Origin: Pseudobdellovibrio exovorus JSS
GTDB lineage: Bacteria > Bdellovibrionota > Bdellovibrionia > Bdellovibrionales > Bdellovibrionaceae
Direction of reading: 5' to 3'
Length of the DNA stretch: 64,000 nt
NCBI RefSeq assembly: GCF_000348725.1
Contig: NC_020813.1
Location: forward strand, 1,650,248-1,714,247
The notes below the pieces were generated by a model. The model was not told where the DNA came from and searched no databases. It was given only the letters and a program-made list of their open reading frames with translations. The translations under genes were made by a program, and so were the position numbers. How positions within the stretch are numbered: position 1 is the first letter of the stretch; the number at the start of each line of letters is the position of its first letter. Below are positions 35,805 through 44,920 of the stretch, piece after piece.

Positions 35805-36671
35805 ATGAAGTCTTTCTTTCTTAAGTTTGTATTTATTTTAGGGTTCCTTTGCACGGCTCTAGCAGCTAAAGCTCAAGATGTAGTTGTCCTCGTGCCTGGT
35901 TTTTTCAACTCTTTAGCTCCTGAGTACTTTTCTAACGAAATTATCAGTTCGTTTAAAAATAAGGGTTTTAAGGTTTACATTCCAACTGGCTTTAATCCCG
36001 TTGGGACTATTGAAGATAATGGTTCACGACTGGAAAAATTCTTAGCTCAAGTTGAAAAAGCTGAAAACAAACGAGTCTCTTTCAATTTAGTAAGCCACAG
36101 TGCTGGCGGTTTTTACTCGTTATATGTAGCTAATAGACAGCAGTTCACTATTAAAAACATCGTGACTATCTCGACACCATTTCAAGGCGTCGATTTTGTT
36201 ACTAAATGGCTTGAAGACTCGACGCTCTTCAGAGCTTTAACTGAGCTGGCTCACCTCGACAGCTTAAAACAACTCACTCCTCAAGGAGTTAAAGCGTTCA
36301 TTAGCTCTGTTCGCATCCAACCCGAGACCAAAATTCTAGCTTTCGGAGGCTTCCAAAAGAAGTCCCTTGATATTTGGAATGCACGCTATATCTCAGCACC
36401 TATGCGCATTAGCAGTCATTTTACAAATGGTGATTCTGACGGAATCGTCAGCTATAGCTCATCTATGGGGCTTGGCCATATTATGACAACTCAAGGGAAA
36501 TCAGCGGTGCAACTACGTCACCCCAACTACCCTCTTTCATTAGATCACTGGGAACAAGTCCTCGATAGCCATGCCTTCTTACTGTTAGGTATTCGTAACC
36601 CTAGCTACATTCAAAAAGAACAAAAACGCTTTTACACAGGAATCGCAGACTACTTACTGAAACAGCAGTAG
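35805..36671 (+). CDS. Secreted triacylglycerol lipase-like alpha/beta hydrolase
   Basis: A 288-aa exported hydrolase with a signal peptide ending near ALAAKAQDV. GGAGGGG precedes ATG 35805, which rules out an in-frame start at 35778. The oxyanion-side motif VVVLVPGFFNSLAPEYF, nucleophile elbow LVSHSAGGFYS, acid loop GDSDGIVSYSSSMGLG and late His in LSLDHWEQV match the bacterial lipase layout (family I-like). It is followed 13 nt later by a glycosyltransferase gene in a four-gene rightward run. Lipid hydrolysis outside the cytoplasm is expected; the natural substrate could be prey membrane lipid (inference). Confidence 0.85.
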   Translation: MKSFFLKFVFILGFLCTALAAKAQDVVVLVPGFFNSLAPEYFSNEIISSFKNKGFKVYIPTGFNPVGTIEDNGSRLEKFLAQVEKAENKRVSFNLVSHSAGGFYSLYVANRQQFTIKNIVTISTPFQGVDFVTKWLEDSTLFRALTELAHLDSLKQLTPQGVKAFISSVRIQPETKILAFGGFQKKSLDIWNARYISAPMRISSHFTNGDSDGIVSYSSSMGLGHIMTTQGKSAVQLRHPNYPLSLDHWEQVLDSHAFLLLGIRNPSYIQKEQKRFYTGIADYLLKQQ

Positions 36672-36684
36672 GTCTTCTTAAGAA

Positions 36685-38136
36685 ATGAGCTTTTCTTCTG
36701 CACTGAAACAAAACTGGTTCTTTTGGCTTGGCCTATTCCTTATCACTCTGCTGAGATTACGCGTTGCCAGTCAGTTTGGTCTTGGTGTTGACGAAGCCCA
36801 CTATGCACTTTACGGACAATATTTAGATTGGAGCTACTTCGACCATCCCCCACTCGTAGGATGGACGCAGGCCTTATTTCAGTTGTTACCAATTAATCCA
36901 CTGGTGCAGGTTCGCCTAGCTGCCATTCTGATTGCTATTCTGACCTCCAAACTGGCATTGGATTATCTTTTATCTAAAAACATTCCACGTCACTTAGCTG
37001 CTTTATCTGTATTGGCTCTCAACCTCACACCGATGTTTAACGCCATGTCGATTGCTTTACTGCCAGATACTCTTTTAATGCCGCTAACCTTTTTAATCAT
37101 TACAAGCACAGAGAATATTTTACGTGCGACCAACCTTAAGAATTGGTGTTTACTGGGGTTGTGGTTAGGGCTTGCCGGATTAGCAAAATACACCTCGGTT
37201 GTATATATCTTGGCTTTAGTTTTGACTTTTGCTTACAACAAAAAACTCAAAGAACTACTGAATTATCGCCTCTGGATTGGAGTTCTGATTTCATTTGTTC
37301 TAATTGCTCCTATTCTTTATTGGAATATCCAAAATGATTTTGCCAGCTTCCAGTATCAAGCAGATCATGTTTTAAAAATAGATACTCAAATGCTTTCCAA
37401 CTTCGCTAGCTCAGTAGCTGTTCAAATGGTCAGCTGGGGTATTGGACCATTTTGGGCAGCCTTAATCCTTCACGTCATTTTATTAAGAAAATTCAAACAA
37501 TATCCGCAGCTGCAAACAAGTTTGATTTTTGCATCAGTTTTCTTGGGGTTCTTTATTTATGTTTCTTTGGCAGAAGTCCTTTTACCTCACTGGATGCTCA
37601 TCTACTTTATTTTAATGATCCCTGTGGCCTACAGTTTGATCGCACAAAATGACCGCTGGAAAAAGCTGAATATTCTAGGAGCTTCTTTTTCGGCTGTGCT
37701 AACTTTAGCTTTATTGTTCGAGCTTGGATTTAAACTTCTTCCTGCTAAATGGATGGCTGGTGCTTACGAAGGCATCTATGGCTGGGAAGAAATTATGAGT
37801 GGTGCCTCTGAAAAACTAAATGAAATCTCTGCAGAGAAAAAAGGCCTCGCCGTCATGAATTGGACACTGGGAAGTCGCGCCATGTATTACAACAAAACCG
37901 ATACACCTGTTTTTGTTATTGATAGCCGACAAGACCAATTTGATATTTGGATGCCCGAAGCACCACTTAATTATGACTTAATTGTAGTCATTGAATCTCG
38001 CAAAAAAGACGAGCACACATCCCATTTAAATTGCAGTGAGTTGACTCTAGTTGGTCAGAAGACATCCGTTCTGAAAAATGTACCCGTTAATGAGTTTTTG
38101 TACTATCATTGTGCAAACTTCTTAGGTTATAAATAG
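36685..38136 (+). CDS. GT39/ArnT-like membrane glycosyltransferase
   Basis: A 483-aa polytopic transferase using a polyprenyl-phosphate sugar donor on the periplasmic side. The first loop carries the acidic motif GVDEAHYALYGQYLDWSYFD followed by HPPLVGW, the PMT_2/GT39 signature. About ten to eleven membrane helices follow, and a short C-terminal periplasmic domain. It starts 13 nt after the lipase gene. Homologues modify lipid A, other glycolipids or proteins. Acceptor and sugar are unknown. Confidence 0.88.
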   Translation: MSFSSALKQNWFFWLGLFLITLLRLRVASQFGLGVDEAHYALYGQYLDWSYFDHPPLVGWTQALFQLLPINPLVQVRLAAILIAILTSKLALDYLLSKNIPRHLAALSVLALNLTPMFNAMSIALLPDTLLMPLTFLIITSTENILRATNLKNWCLLGLWLGLAGLAKYTSVVYILALVLTFAYNKKLKELLNYRLWIGVLISFVLIAPILYWNIQNDFASFQYQADHVLKIDTQMLSNFASSVAVQMVSWGIGPFWAALILHVILLRKFKQYPQLQTSLIFASVFLGFFIYVSLAEVLLPHWMLIYFILMIPVAYSLIAQNDRWKKLNILGASFSAVLTLALLFELGFKLLPAKWMAGAYEGIYGWEEIMSGASEKLNEISAEKKGLAVMNWTLGSRAMYYNKTDTPVFVIDSRQDQFDIWMPEAPLNYDLIVVIESRKKDEHTSHLNCSELTLVGQKTSVLKNVPVNEFLYYHCANFLGYK

Positions 38137-38169
38137 ATTGAATTTACATTAACGACGGCAAGGTTCACC

Positions 38170-39375
38170 ATGAAGATCGAAACGATGCGAAAGATCGATT
38201 ATGGGGTCGGAATCCCTCTGACCTTTTTGATCACCCTGTTTAAATTTCTTTTTCCTATTAGAAAATTAAGTTCCCCTGTTCCAAAAAAAGTACTTTTTAT
38301 TGAACTTTCAGAAATGGGCAGTGCTATTTTAGCTGACCCGTGTATGCAACGGGCAAAGAACAAGTATCAGGCTGAAATCTTTTTCGTTATTTTCAAGCGC
38401 AATAAAGCTAGCTTAGACTTTCTAAAATCTGTCGATGAAAAGAATATCTTCACTATTGAAGACTCTTCTTTGTTTCGTATTATTGCCGACTCTATCCGTC
38501 TTTTCTTTTGGTGTGAAAAAAATAAGATCGATGTCACTATTGACCTTGAGCTTTTTTCAAGAGCTACAGCTTTACTGTCGTTCTTAACTCGTAGCCCAAT
38601 TAAAACTGGTTTTCATAATTATCATGGTGAAGGACTTTACCGCGGAGACTTCCTTAATCGCAAAGTCAGTTATAATCCGCATATTCACATCGCTAAAAAC
38701 TTTGTCGCTTTGGTGGATGCTTCCTTTACGCAAGAACCACAAGTTCCCTATTTAAAAACAGCCATTAGTGACGACGAAATTAAAATTCGCCAAGTGCCTG
38801 TGCCTCAGGACAAGATAGAACGAGTTCAGAAAGCTATTCGCGAACTTTATCCTGAATACACTCCTGAGCAAAAAATCTTACTAGTGAACCCAAATGCCAG
38901 TGAGTTTTTACCACAGCGTAAGTGGCCTTTAAATAACTACACTGAATTGATTCGCCTTGTATTAGCTCAACATCCTGACTATATCGTTTTGATGACAGGA
39001 TCGCCGCAAGAACGTCCTGAAATTCAAACCATAGAAGATGCTGTTCAAAGTAAGCGCTGCCATAATTTTGCAGGCAAAGTGGCATTCAATGAACTCACCG
39101 CTCTTTACACCTTATCCCGAGTACTGATCACCAATGACTCAGGGCCTGGACACTTTTCAAGTGTGACACCTATTAAATCGTTTGTGTTTTTTGGGCCAGA
39201 GACCCCTGCACTTTATGGCTCTTTAGGTAATACGACGCCTCTATACGCTGGCTTTGCATGCTCTCCGTGTGTGAGTGCTTATAATCATCGTAAAACACCA
39301 TGCAGTGATAACCAGTGCCTAAAAGTACTGACTCCTGATTTGATTTACCAAAAACTACAGCCTTCCCTAACATGA
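38170..39375 (+). CDS. Glycosyltransferase family 9 (heptosyltransferase-like)
   Basis: A 401-aa GT-B enzyme. The N-domain has KKVLFIELSEMGSAILADPC, a variant of the usual GD-Nrm. The C-domain has LLVNPNASEFLPQRKWPLNN, VLMTGSPQERPEI and the nucleotide-sugar motif LITNDSGPGHFSSVTPIKSF. A Cys cluster near the end (CSPCVSAYNHRKTPCSDNQC) fits the heptosyltransferase C-terminus. It probably adds heptose or a related sugar to the LPS core or another glycan from the cytoplasm. The 3' end overlaps the next gene by 4 nt (ATGA). Confidence 0.88.
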   Translation: MKIETMRKIDYGVGIPLTFLITLFKFLFPIRKLSSPVPKKVLFIELSEMGSAILADPCMQRAKNKYQAEIFFVIFKRNKASLDFLKSVDEKNIFTIEDSSLFRIIADSIRLFFWCEKNKIDVTIDLELFSRATALLSFLTRSPIKTGFHNYHGEGLYRGDFLNRKVSYNPHIHIAKNFVALVDASFTQEPQVPYLKTAISDDEIKIRQVPVPQDKIERVQKAIRELYPEYTPEQKILLVNPNASEFLPQRKWPLNNYTELIRLVLAQHPDYIVLMTGSPQERPEIQTIEDAVQSKRCHNFAGKVAFNELTALYTLSRVLITNDSGPGHFSSVTPIKSFVFFGPETPALYGSLGNTTPLYAGFACSPCVSAYNHRKTPCSDNQCLKVLTPDLIYQKLQPSLT

Positions 39376-40322
39376 GTTTAAACTTATTACTGGCGTCTTT
39401 TGTAATATGGATTGCTACAACTCATGTGGCCTCTGCACAAATGCGCCGCGATCCCCTGTATATCGACAACATTGTGGTTGGAGACAGCGATGTGCGTGGG
39501 CTCGATTTTGGTTTTGGCCTTATCCCACCAGTTAAATTTGGCAACATCCTGTGGATCAATTCGTTTTCTGGTCACCAGTGGGAGCTCAACGAAGTTCGTA
39601 ATTTGCCATTAGATCAAATTAGATTTTCGCAGTACCGCTACTCACCTATGTTGGTTGCTCCTCTAGCAGAGGGAGCCAGTATGTCCTTTGGCCTACCTAT
39701 GACTTTCGCCGCCTTAGAGCATGAGCCACGACTACGTAACGACTCGTACTTTAATAATATCTTTGTAGCCTACAGTCGTCGTTCAGAGGCTGATGATGCC
39801 ACGTGGTCTTTGGGTTTTGTTGTCTTAGACAAATCAAAACGCCGTCATATCTTTCCCACAGGAAGCTACAGCTATGCCAGCGATGATCGTAAATGGCGCT
39901 TTGCTTTTGGTTTCCCGTTCATAGCCATTACTTACTTTTTAAATGAATACGCCGAGTTCGGTACTTTTCTAGGACGCGACACCTCTTTAAACTACATTCC
40001 TGACGATCATCCATTGGCTCCACAAGGTCGCTATCTTGATCAAGAACATACAGCAGTAGGTATTGCTTCACGCTTCTATCTTCCACACAACATGAAGCTT
40101 AATATTATTTTAGGAAGTATGTTCCGTGGACGTTATCGCTTTATGGATAGCGACTACAACGAAACTCTTCGCCTAAAAGACTACGAAGATCTGAGTTATT
40201 TAAGAGTGGGACTGGCTTGGGGAATAACTAAACCCGCTGCTAAAAAATCAGACTCTAAAGCTGAGGACTGCACACCAGATAAAGATTGTACAATTCGTTC
40301 CGAAGCAAAGCCATCTCCGTAA
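39372..40322 (+). CDS. Outer-membrane-like beta-barrel protein, function unknown
   Basis: A 316-aa exported protein with a signal peptide (about 1-22, ending VASAQM). The mature sequence is rich in aromatic residues with alternating hydrophobic strands (VGIASRFYLPHNMKLNIILG, WRFAFGFPFIAITYFLNEYA), suggesting an outer-membrane beta barrel of about ten or more strands. Its final 30 residues are a hydrophilic Cys/Lys/Asp tail. It is coupled to the GT9 gene. I do not recognise a precise family; it resembles hypothetical barrels annotated in predatory and other delta-type bacteria. Confidence 0.7.
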   Translation: MSLNLLLASFVIWIATTHVASAQMRRDPLYIDNIVVGDSDVRGLDFGFGLIPPVKFGNILWINSFSGHQWELNEVRNLPLDQIRFSQYRYSPMLVAPLAEGASMSFGLPMTFAALEHEPRLRNDSYFNNIFVAYSRRSEADDATWSLGFVVLDKSKRRHIFPTGSYSYASDDRKWRFAFGFPFIAITYFLNEYAEFGTFLGRDTSLNYIPDDHPLAPQGRYLDQEHTAVGIASRFYLPHNMKLNIILGSMFRGRYRFMDSDYNETLRLKDYEDLSYLRVGLAWGITKPAAKKSDSKAEDCTPDKDCTIRSEAKPSP

Positions 40323-40338
40323 TTAGTAATTACTAATT
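40321..40338. repeat. 18-bp palindrome spanning both convergent stop codons
   Basis: AATTAGTAATTACTAATT is a perfect palindrome covering the stop codons of the barrel gene and hemH. It is followed by TTTT on the right, so it may be a bidirectional terminator of low GC. Confidence 0.5.
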
Positions 40339-41262
40339 TTGAAGCTCTTGTCGTAATCCTTGCACCAACATATCCGAATCATTCAGGCAGGGAATAAGTT
40401 CAAATGACTCACCCCCATGGGCTAAAAATTCTTTACGTAGCTCAAGGCCGATTTCTTCAAGGGTTTCTAAACAGTCTGCAACAAAGGAAGGACAGGCCAC
40501 TTTTAAATGACGGATGCCTGACCCTACCAATCTGAGCATCATCTCTTCCGTGGATGGCTCTAACCACTTTTTAGGTCCTAAGCGGCTTTGAAAAGCTGTC
40601 GAAACCTGTGATTCAGATAGGCCTAATTTCCGGCGAACATCTGCTGATGTCTGATAACACTGTTGTTGGTAAGATATCCCTTTATCCATATCCTGAGACT
40701 TCGGTAACCCGTGATAAGAAAGCAACAGATGATCTTGTGAAGTCAAAGAGGAACCAATCTGGTGGGACAAGGCCTCAATATACCATTCACGTTGATAGAA
40801 AGGTGGAAGAACTTGAACCTTTAAATGCGAAGCCACCTCTGACATCCTGTCAATGGCACTTCCCACAGTGGCCCGAGCATGGTGTGGATATAAAGGCAAA
40901 TAGACGATTCTTTCTGCATCTTGAGGCACCTGCGAAAAAGCATCAGCTAACGAAGGACTTCCGTACCTCATCCCGACAAGAACCTCCCAGTCAGAAGGCA
41001 ATGCTTGCTGAAGTTTTTTTTGTAGGCGCTCTGTATACACGGCTAAGGGCGACCCGCTGTCCATCCAAATTTTCTGATACTTCGCTGCTGAAGCACTTTT
41101 TCTACGGGGTACAATCAGGCCCTTCACTAAGAGATCTCGAAATGGACGAGGTAATGTAATCACGTTGGGGTCCATCAGAAACTCTTTAAGATATTCACCA
41201 ACGGCTTCTGCTGTTGGTTCATCGGGAGTCCCCAGTTGATTTAAGATTAAATACTTCTTCAT
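40333..41262 (-). CDS. hemH: Ferrochelatase
   Basis: The last heme step: inserts Fe2+ into protoporphyrin IX. The 309-aa protein has the N-terminal LNQLGTPDEP, GSPLAVYTERLQKKL, VGMRYGSPSL, the catalytic-His segment LLLSYHGLPKSQ and the late CPSFVADCLETLEEI. It is slightly short for the family. The two Cys in that late motif could suggest an iron-sulfur or metal link, but this is common in ferrochelatases without a cluster. It overlaps hemY by 4 nt and closes the operon. Confidence 0.96.
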   Translation of the reverse strand: MKKYLILNQLGTPDEPTAEAVGEYLKEFLMDPNVITLPRPFRDLLVKGLIVPRRKSASAAKYQKIWMDSGSPLAVYTERLQKKLQQALPSDWEVLVGMRYGSPSLADAFSQVPQDAERIVYLPLYPHHARATVGSAIDRMSEVASHLKVQVLPPFYQREWYIEALSHQIGSSLTSQDHLLLSYHGLPKSQDMDKGISYQQQCYQTSADVRRKLGLSESQVSTAFQSRLGPKKWLEPSTEEMMLRLVGSGIRHLKVACPSFVADCLETLEEIGLELRKEFLAHGGESFELIPCLNDSDMLVQGLRQELQN

Positions 41263-42512
41263 TCTGCAATCTCTTCCCGAATCACATCAGCTAATTTTAG
41301 ATTACGACCTAAAATTTTTCCTAAGCCAATAGCCCCTAAATAATTTCCAGTAAGATAAACCGGAGACTTCGCCTCTGATACACGCATACGGTTTTTTAAA
41401 AGATCACTATTTAGCACCTTCTTCAGCTCAAACCCATACAGTGGTAAAGCCTTCGGCCATCGTGTTACCTTTTTAAATTCAGGTTCATCGTGGTATTGAA
41501 GCATTTGCTTACGATCTGAAAGAACATGCTGAACTAATTCATCCTCGGTCAGTGCTGGCGATGCCTGATGAGGCACAATCCAGCTTTCACTTTGTAAAGA
41601 ACCCCGCCCCGCAAAAATATCTGTGTTAAATAATACCCCGAGGGAATTAAACCCCTGCTCTCGAGGAAAAAGACAGCCAAAACCCTGTAGGGGTTTTTCT
41701 TTTTTAAAGCCCATCACCACGACATCTAAACCCACCGCTGGAACTTGCGCTAAAGACTCTGACAACTGTGGTGCTACTGACTTTAAGAGCTGTGACGAAT
41801 TTAGATACGACGTCGCCACCACTACCGCTGCAAACTTCTTCTGTAAATCTGAAATTTCAACCTGCTGCTGATAGTGAAAAACTACTCTCTGCAATTTCAA
41901 ATATTTTTCTAAAGACTCGATTACTGTATAAAGACCATTCTCGGAAGAAATACTGCCGCGCAATTGGCCTTTAGGAATTTTAATTTGTGGTTTTAAAACT
42001 CCACCAATAACTAAATCAGCGGATAAGTGCGCAGCTCCCACTCCGTAAATACCTTGCAAAGCAGGAGTTAAAAGGTTCTGGGTAAAACTATGACCAAAAC
42101 AGCGTATCCCCCAATCAGCCACAGTTTCATCAGCAAATGGATGAAGCTTATTGGTCAACTTAGCTTTTAATAGACGACTAGCACTTTGGACTATTTCTAA
42201 AAGTGTTAGCGGCAATCGTTGTGGTTTGTTACGGAAAATCCAGCGCTTATTTGAACGGAACCCAGCCACAAGAGGTTTTAAACCTAAATCTTGAAACAGG
42301 GTTTCCACATGCTGGTTTGACAAAAGAGCATTCGCAGCACTCTCTGCCAAAATGGCCTCTTTTCGATCGGTAAAAATCAAGCCCCCACTGCGTGAAGAGG
42401 ACTCGAAAATCTCGCAAGAAATCCCTTGCTTCGAGAGCGCCCACGCTAAAGTCATTCCAGAAAAACCAGAACCGATAATAGCAACTGATGGGGGCGCTTT
42501 TGTTTCGCTCAT
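41259..42512 (-). CDS. hemG: Protoporphyrinogen oxidase, HemY/PPOX type
   Basis: FAD enzyme of 417 aa that oxidises protoporphyrinogen IX or, in some families, an earlier porphyrinogen. The dinucleotide motif is AIIGSGFSGMTLAWALSKQG with FESSSRSGGLIFTD. The C-terminal flavin contact LTGNYLGAIGLGKILG is present. The type is the oxygen-using HemY (symbol hemG in many genomes) rather than the flavodoxin-like HemG of E. coli. It overlaps both hemN and hemH by 4 nt, so it is tightly coupled. Confidence 0.93.
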   Translation of the reverse strand: MSETKAPPSVAIIGSGFSGMTLAWALSKQGISCEIFESSSRSGGLIFTDRKEAILAESAANALLSNQHVETLFQDLGLKPLVAGFRSNKRWIFRNKPQRLPLTLLEIVQSASRLLKAKLTNKLHPFADETVADWGIRCFGHSFTQNLLTPALQGIYGVGAAHLSADLVIGGVLKPQIKIPKGQLRGSISSENGLYTVIESLEKYLKLQRVVFHYQQQVEISDLQKKFAAVVVATSYLNSSQLLKSVAPQLSESLAQVPAVGLDVVVMGFKKEKPLQGFGCLFPREQGFNSLGVLFNTDIFAGRGSLQSESWIVPHQASPALTEDELVQHVLSDRKQMLQYHDEPEFKKVTRWPKALPLYGFELKKVLNSDLLKNRMRVSEAKSPVYLTGNYLGAIGLGKILGRNLKLADVIREEIAE

Positions 42513-43849
42513 AAAGATTTAGAAAACACCTGTGTTTGTGGTTTTTGACGTTTCAATCTTTCATCAAAGAACAAACATGCATTTCTAAGGAATGGTTTCC
42601 CTTTTTCAGTCATTTGCAATTGCAATCCATTGATTTGCACTAAATCATCTAAGATCATTTCTTTTAGAAAATCCTCAGCCGCCTGTTTTTGCTCTTGGTC
42701 CAATTCAACAGTTCCATTAGTCATGAATTGCAAAATTTGAACACGCCTAGAGCGATCCTCTTCACTCAGAATATGCCCACGATGGGTTGGAATGTCCTGC
42801 TGCTCCACTCTTTGTTGGTAAGTAGCAAAAACTTTTTCATTTTGATGGAAGCTATAAGGCGTTTCACTAATACTGCTGACGCCGAGGCCAAGTAAAAGAT
42901 CCGTTTTCTGATCTGTATACCCCATAAAATTGCGGTGCAGTTTTTTCTGTAACAAGGCCTGACTTAATGAATCTGTCGGTAATGCAAAGTGATCCATACC
43001 CACTTCAACATAACCTGCTGCTATCAGCTCGCGACGAGCTAACTCATAAAGATCACGTTTAGCTTTACCCGTTGGTAAGTCTTCATCTTTAAATAGTCTT
43101 TGAGCGGGTTTAATCCAAGGAACTAAAGCAAAACTATATAAAGCAATTCTATCTGGGCGTAACTGTACCGTTTTCTGAACTGTATCAAGCATCGTTTCAG
43201 GTGTCTGCTTGGCTAATCCGTAGATAAGATCAAAATTTACAGAACGATATCCTAGGCGACGAGCTTCTGATGTGATTTTTTCTGTGATCTCGTAAGGTTG
43301 AATGCGGTTTACTAATCTTTGCACTTCTGGATTGAAATCTTGCACACCAAGGCTGACTCGATCAAACCCCAACTCTTTTAAAACGATAAGCTGCTCTGTC
43401 GTTGTACGACGAGGGTCCACCTCAATAGAGCCTTCAAAATTATCAGCTAACTTAACTTGACTGAGTATAGGTTTAAGTAATTTCACTAAGTTCTCAGGAG
43501 ACAAAAATGTCGGAGTTCCACCACCAATGTGCAAATGCTTAAGTGCCTTTTGACCTAATGCTGGCACCTGAGACAAATAGGTTTGCCACTCTTTTAAGAT
43601 CAACTCAGCATAGGGTTCTTCGCGACGATGATCTTTTGTAATGATTGTATTACACCCACAAAATGTACAAAGAGACTCGCAATACGGAACATGCATGTAC
43701 ATCGCCCATGAACTCTGCGAATCCGAAAGCGTCTGTTTCAAATGCTCAATCCACAAATCTGTACTGGGTGCTTCTTCCCAATAGGGAACTGTCGGATACG
43801 AGGTGTATCTTGGAGCTGGTATATCGTATTTAGCAAACAGATGATTCAC
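42509..43849 (-). CDS. hemN: Oxygen-independent coproporphyrinogen III oxidase
   Basis: Radical SAM enzyme (446 aa) that decarboxylates coproporphyrinogen III. The motif YMHVPYCESLCTFCGCNTII carries the CxxxCxxC plus the extra Cys typical of true HemN, which separates it from heme chaperone HemW. GGGTPTFLSPE and SVNFDLIYGLAKQT are also typical. The C-terminal HemN domain is present (YTDQKTDLLLGLGVSSIS). It overlaps hemE and hemY by 4 nt each. No oxygen-dependent HemF is in this locus. Confidence 0.97.
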   Translation of the reverse strand: MNHLFAKYDIPAPRYTSYPTVPYWEEAPSTDLWIEHLKQTLSDSQSSWAMYMHVPYCESLCTFCGCNTIITKDHRREEPYAELILKEWQTYLSQVPALGQKALKHLHIGGGTPTFLSPENLVKLLKPILSQVKLADNFEGSIEVDPRRTTTEQLIVLKELGFDRVSLGVQDFNPEVQRLVNRIQPYEITEKITSEARRLGYRSVNFDLIYGLAKQTPETMLDTVQKTVQLRPDRIALYSFALVPWIKPAQRLFKDEDLPTGKAKRDLYELARRELIAAGYVEVGMDHFALPTDSLSQALLQKKLHRNFMGYTDQKTDLLLGLGVSSISETPYSFHQNEKVFATYQQRVEQQDIPTHRGHILSEEDRSRRVQILQFMTNGTVELDQEQKQAAEDFLKEMILDDLVQINGLQLQMTEKGKPFLRNACLFFDERLKRQKPQTQVFSKSL

Positions 43850-44871
43850 GATAACGTCTTCCTTACTGTGTCTACAAATAGTCTAACATTAGCTTCTGGT
43901 GTTTTAGGCAAAACTCCATGACCTAGCCCGCATACCCATCCCTTACGCTCTTCCACTGTTAGATCTTGATAAGTACGCAAGTAACTATCTAATTCTTTTT
44001 TAAATTCAGAAGTTTCTAAGTGAAGTAAAGATTGGTCAAAATTCCCTTGTACAAATCCAGAACGATTATTTTTTAAGATTTGTGGTAAATTCCATCGGTG
44101 ATCAAAGCCTCTTCCCGCAAATGGAATTTTTTGAAAGGCTTCCGAAGTAAAATGGTCTGCTGTAGTTCCCTTAGAGTAATATCCCAAACGCTGAGGGAAA
44201 GCCTGTGCTAATTTAGCTAGTTCAGGAACAATGATCTCATTGTACAGACGAGGTGATAACTCTCCGGCTGCCGTATCAAACAACATCACCACATCGGCAC
44301 CACCTTCAAATTGCAGACGTATATTTTCAATCAAAAATGGCGTCATCATCTCAGTAAACTTGGACCATAAATTGGGGATCGCCGTTTTCGCTTTAATTAA
44401 TGAACCAGCATGGGTTCCCTCAACTGCATAAACAAACAGAGTCCATGGGCCGCCAACAAAGCCAATTAGGCCTTTATTTTTGTCTAATCTTTCACGTGTC
44501 AGTGACATCGCTTTCTTTTGAAATTCCATTTCTGGCAATGCTTCTTTCCAAGGTTTAAGCTTCGAAATATTTTCGATCGTTAAATGAAAACCTAATTGAG
44601 GTCCTTGATCCGTATAATCTAAACCTTGCCCAAATGCTTTTAATGGAAATAATAAGTCACTGAATAAAATCGCCGCATCAAAATCAAAATCTTGAATAGG
44701 TCCCATTGCCACTTCTGCTGCTAATTCCGGAACCATACAAAGCTCCATGAACGTATGTTTGGCTTTCAACGCTTGGTAGTGTTGGTGATAACGTCCAGCC
44801 TGTCTCATCATCCAAACTGGTGGAGTCTTTACAGTCTTACCTGCTAATGTATCTAGAAATAACTGACTCAT
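43846..44871 (-). CDS. hemE: Uroporphyrinogen decarboxylase
   Basis: Converts uroporphyrinogen III to coproporphyrinogen III. The 341-aa protein has PPVWMMRQAGRYHQHYQALK, the invariant Arg-rich start, DFDFDAAILFSDLLFP with catalytic Asp, and the later VQGNFDQSLLH and GLGHGVLPKTPEANV. GAGGAG precedes ATG 44871. It lies 50 nt downstream of the response regulator gene, the longest gap inside the operon, and overlaps hemN by 4 nt. Confidence 0.97.
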   Translation of the reverse strand: MSQLFLDTLAGKTVKTPPVWMMRQAGRYHQHYQALKAKHTFMELCMVPELAAEVAMGPIQDFDFDAAILFSDLLFPLKAFGQGLDYTDQGPQLGFHLTIENISKLKPWKEALPEMEFQKKAMSLTRERLDKNKGLIGFVGGPWTLFVYAVEGTHAGSLIKAKTAIPNLWSKFTEMMTPFLIENIRLQFEGGADVVMLFDTAAGELSPRLYNEIIVPELAKLAQAFPQRLGYYSKGTTADHFTSEAFQKIPFAGRGFDHRWNLPQILKNNRSGFVQGNFDQSLLHLETSEFKKELDSYLRTYQDLTVEERKGWVCGLGHGVLPKTPEANVRLFVDTVRKTLS

Positions 44872-44920
44872 GTTGCTGTCTCCTCTATTAAAAAACTCAC
44901 TTCAATGCTTTATACACAGG

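Noticed and set aside
40608-41159. Open frame of 183 codons opposite hemH
   Set aside because: It lies fully antisense to a well conserved ferrochelatase and its sequence looks like a shadow of it; no SD and no recognisable motif.
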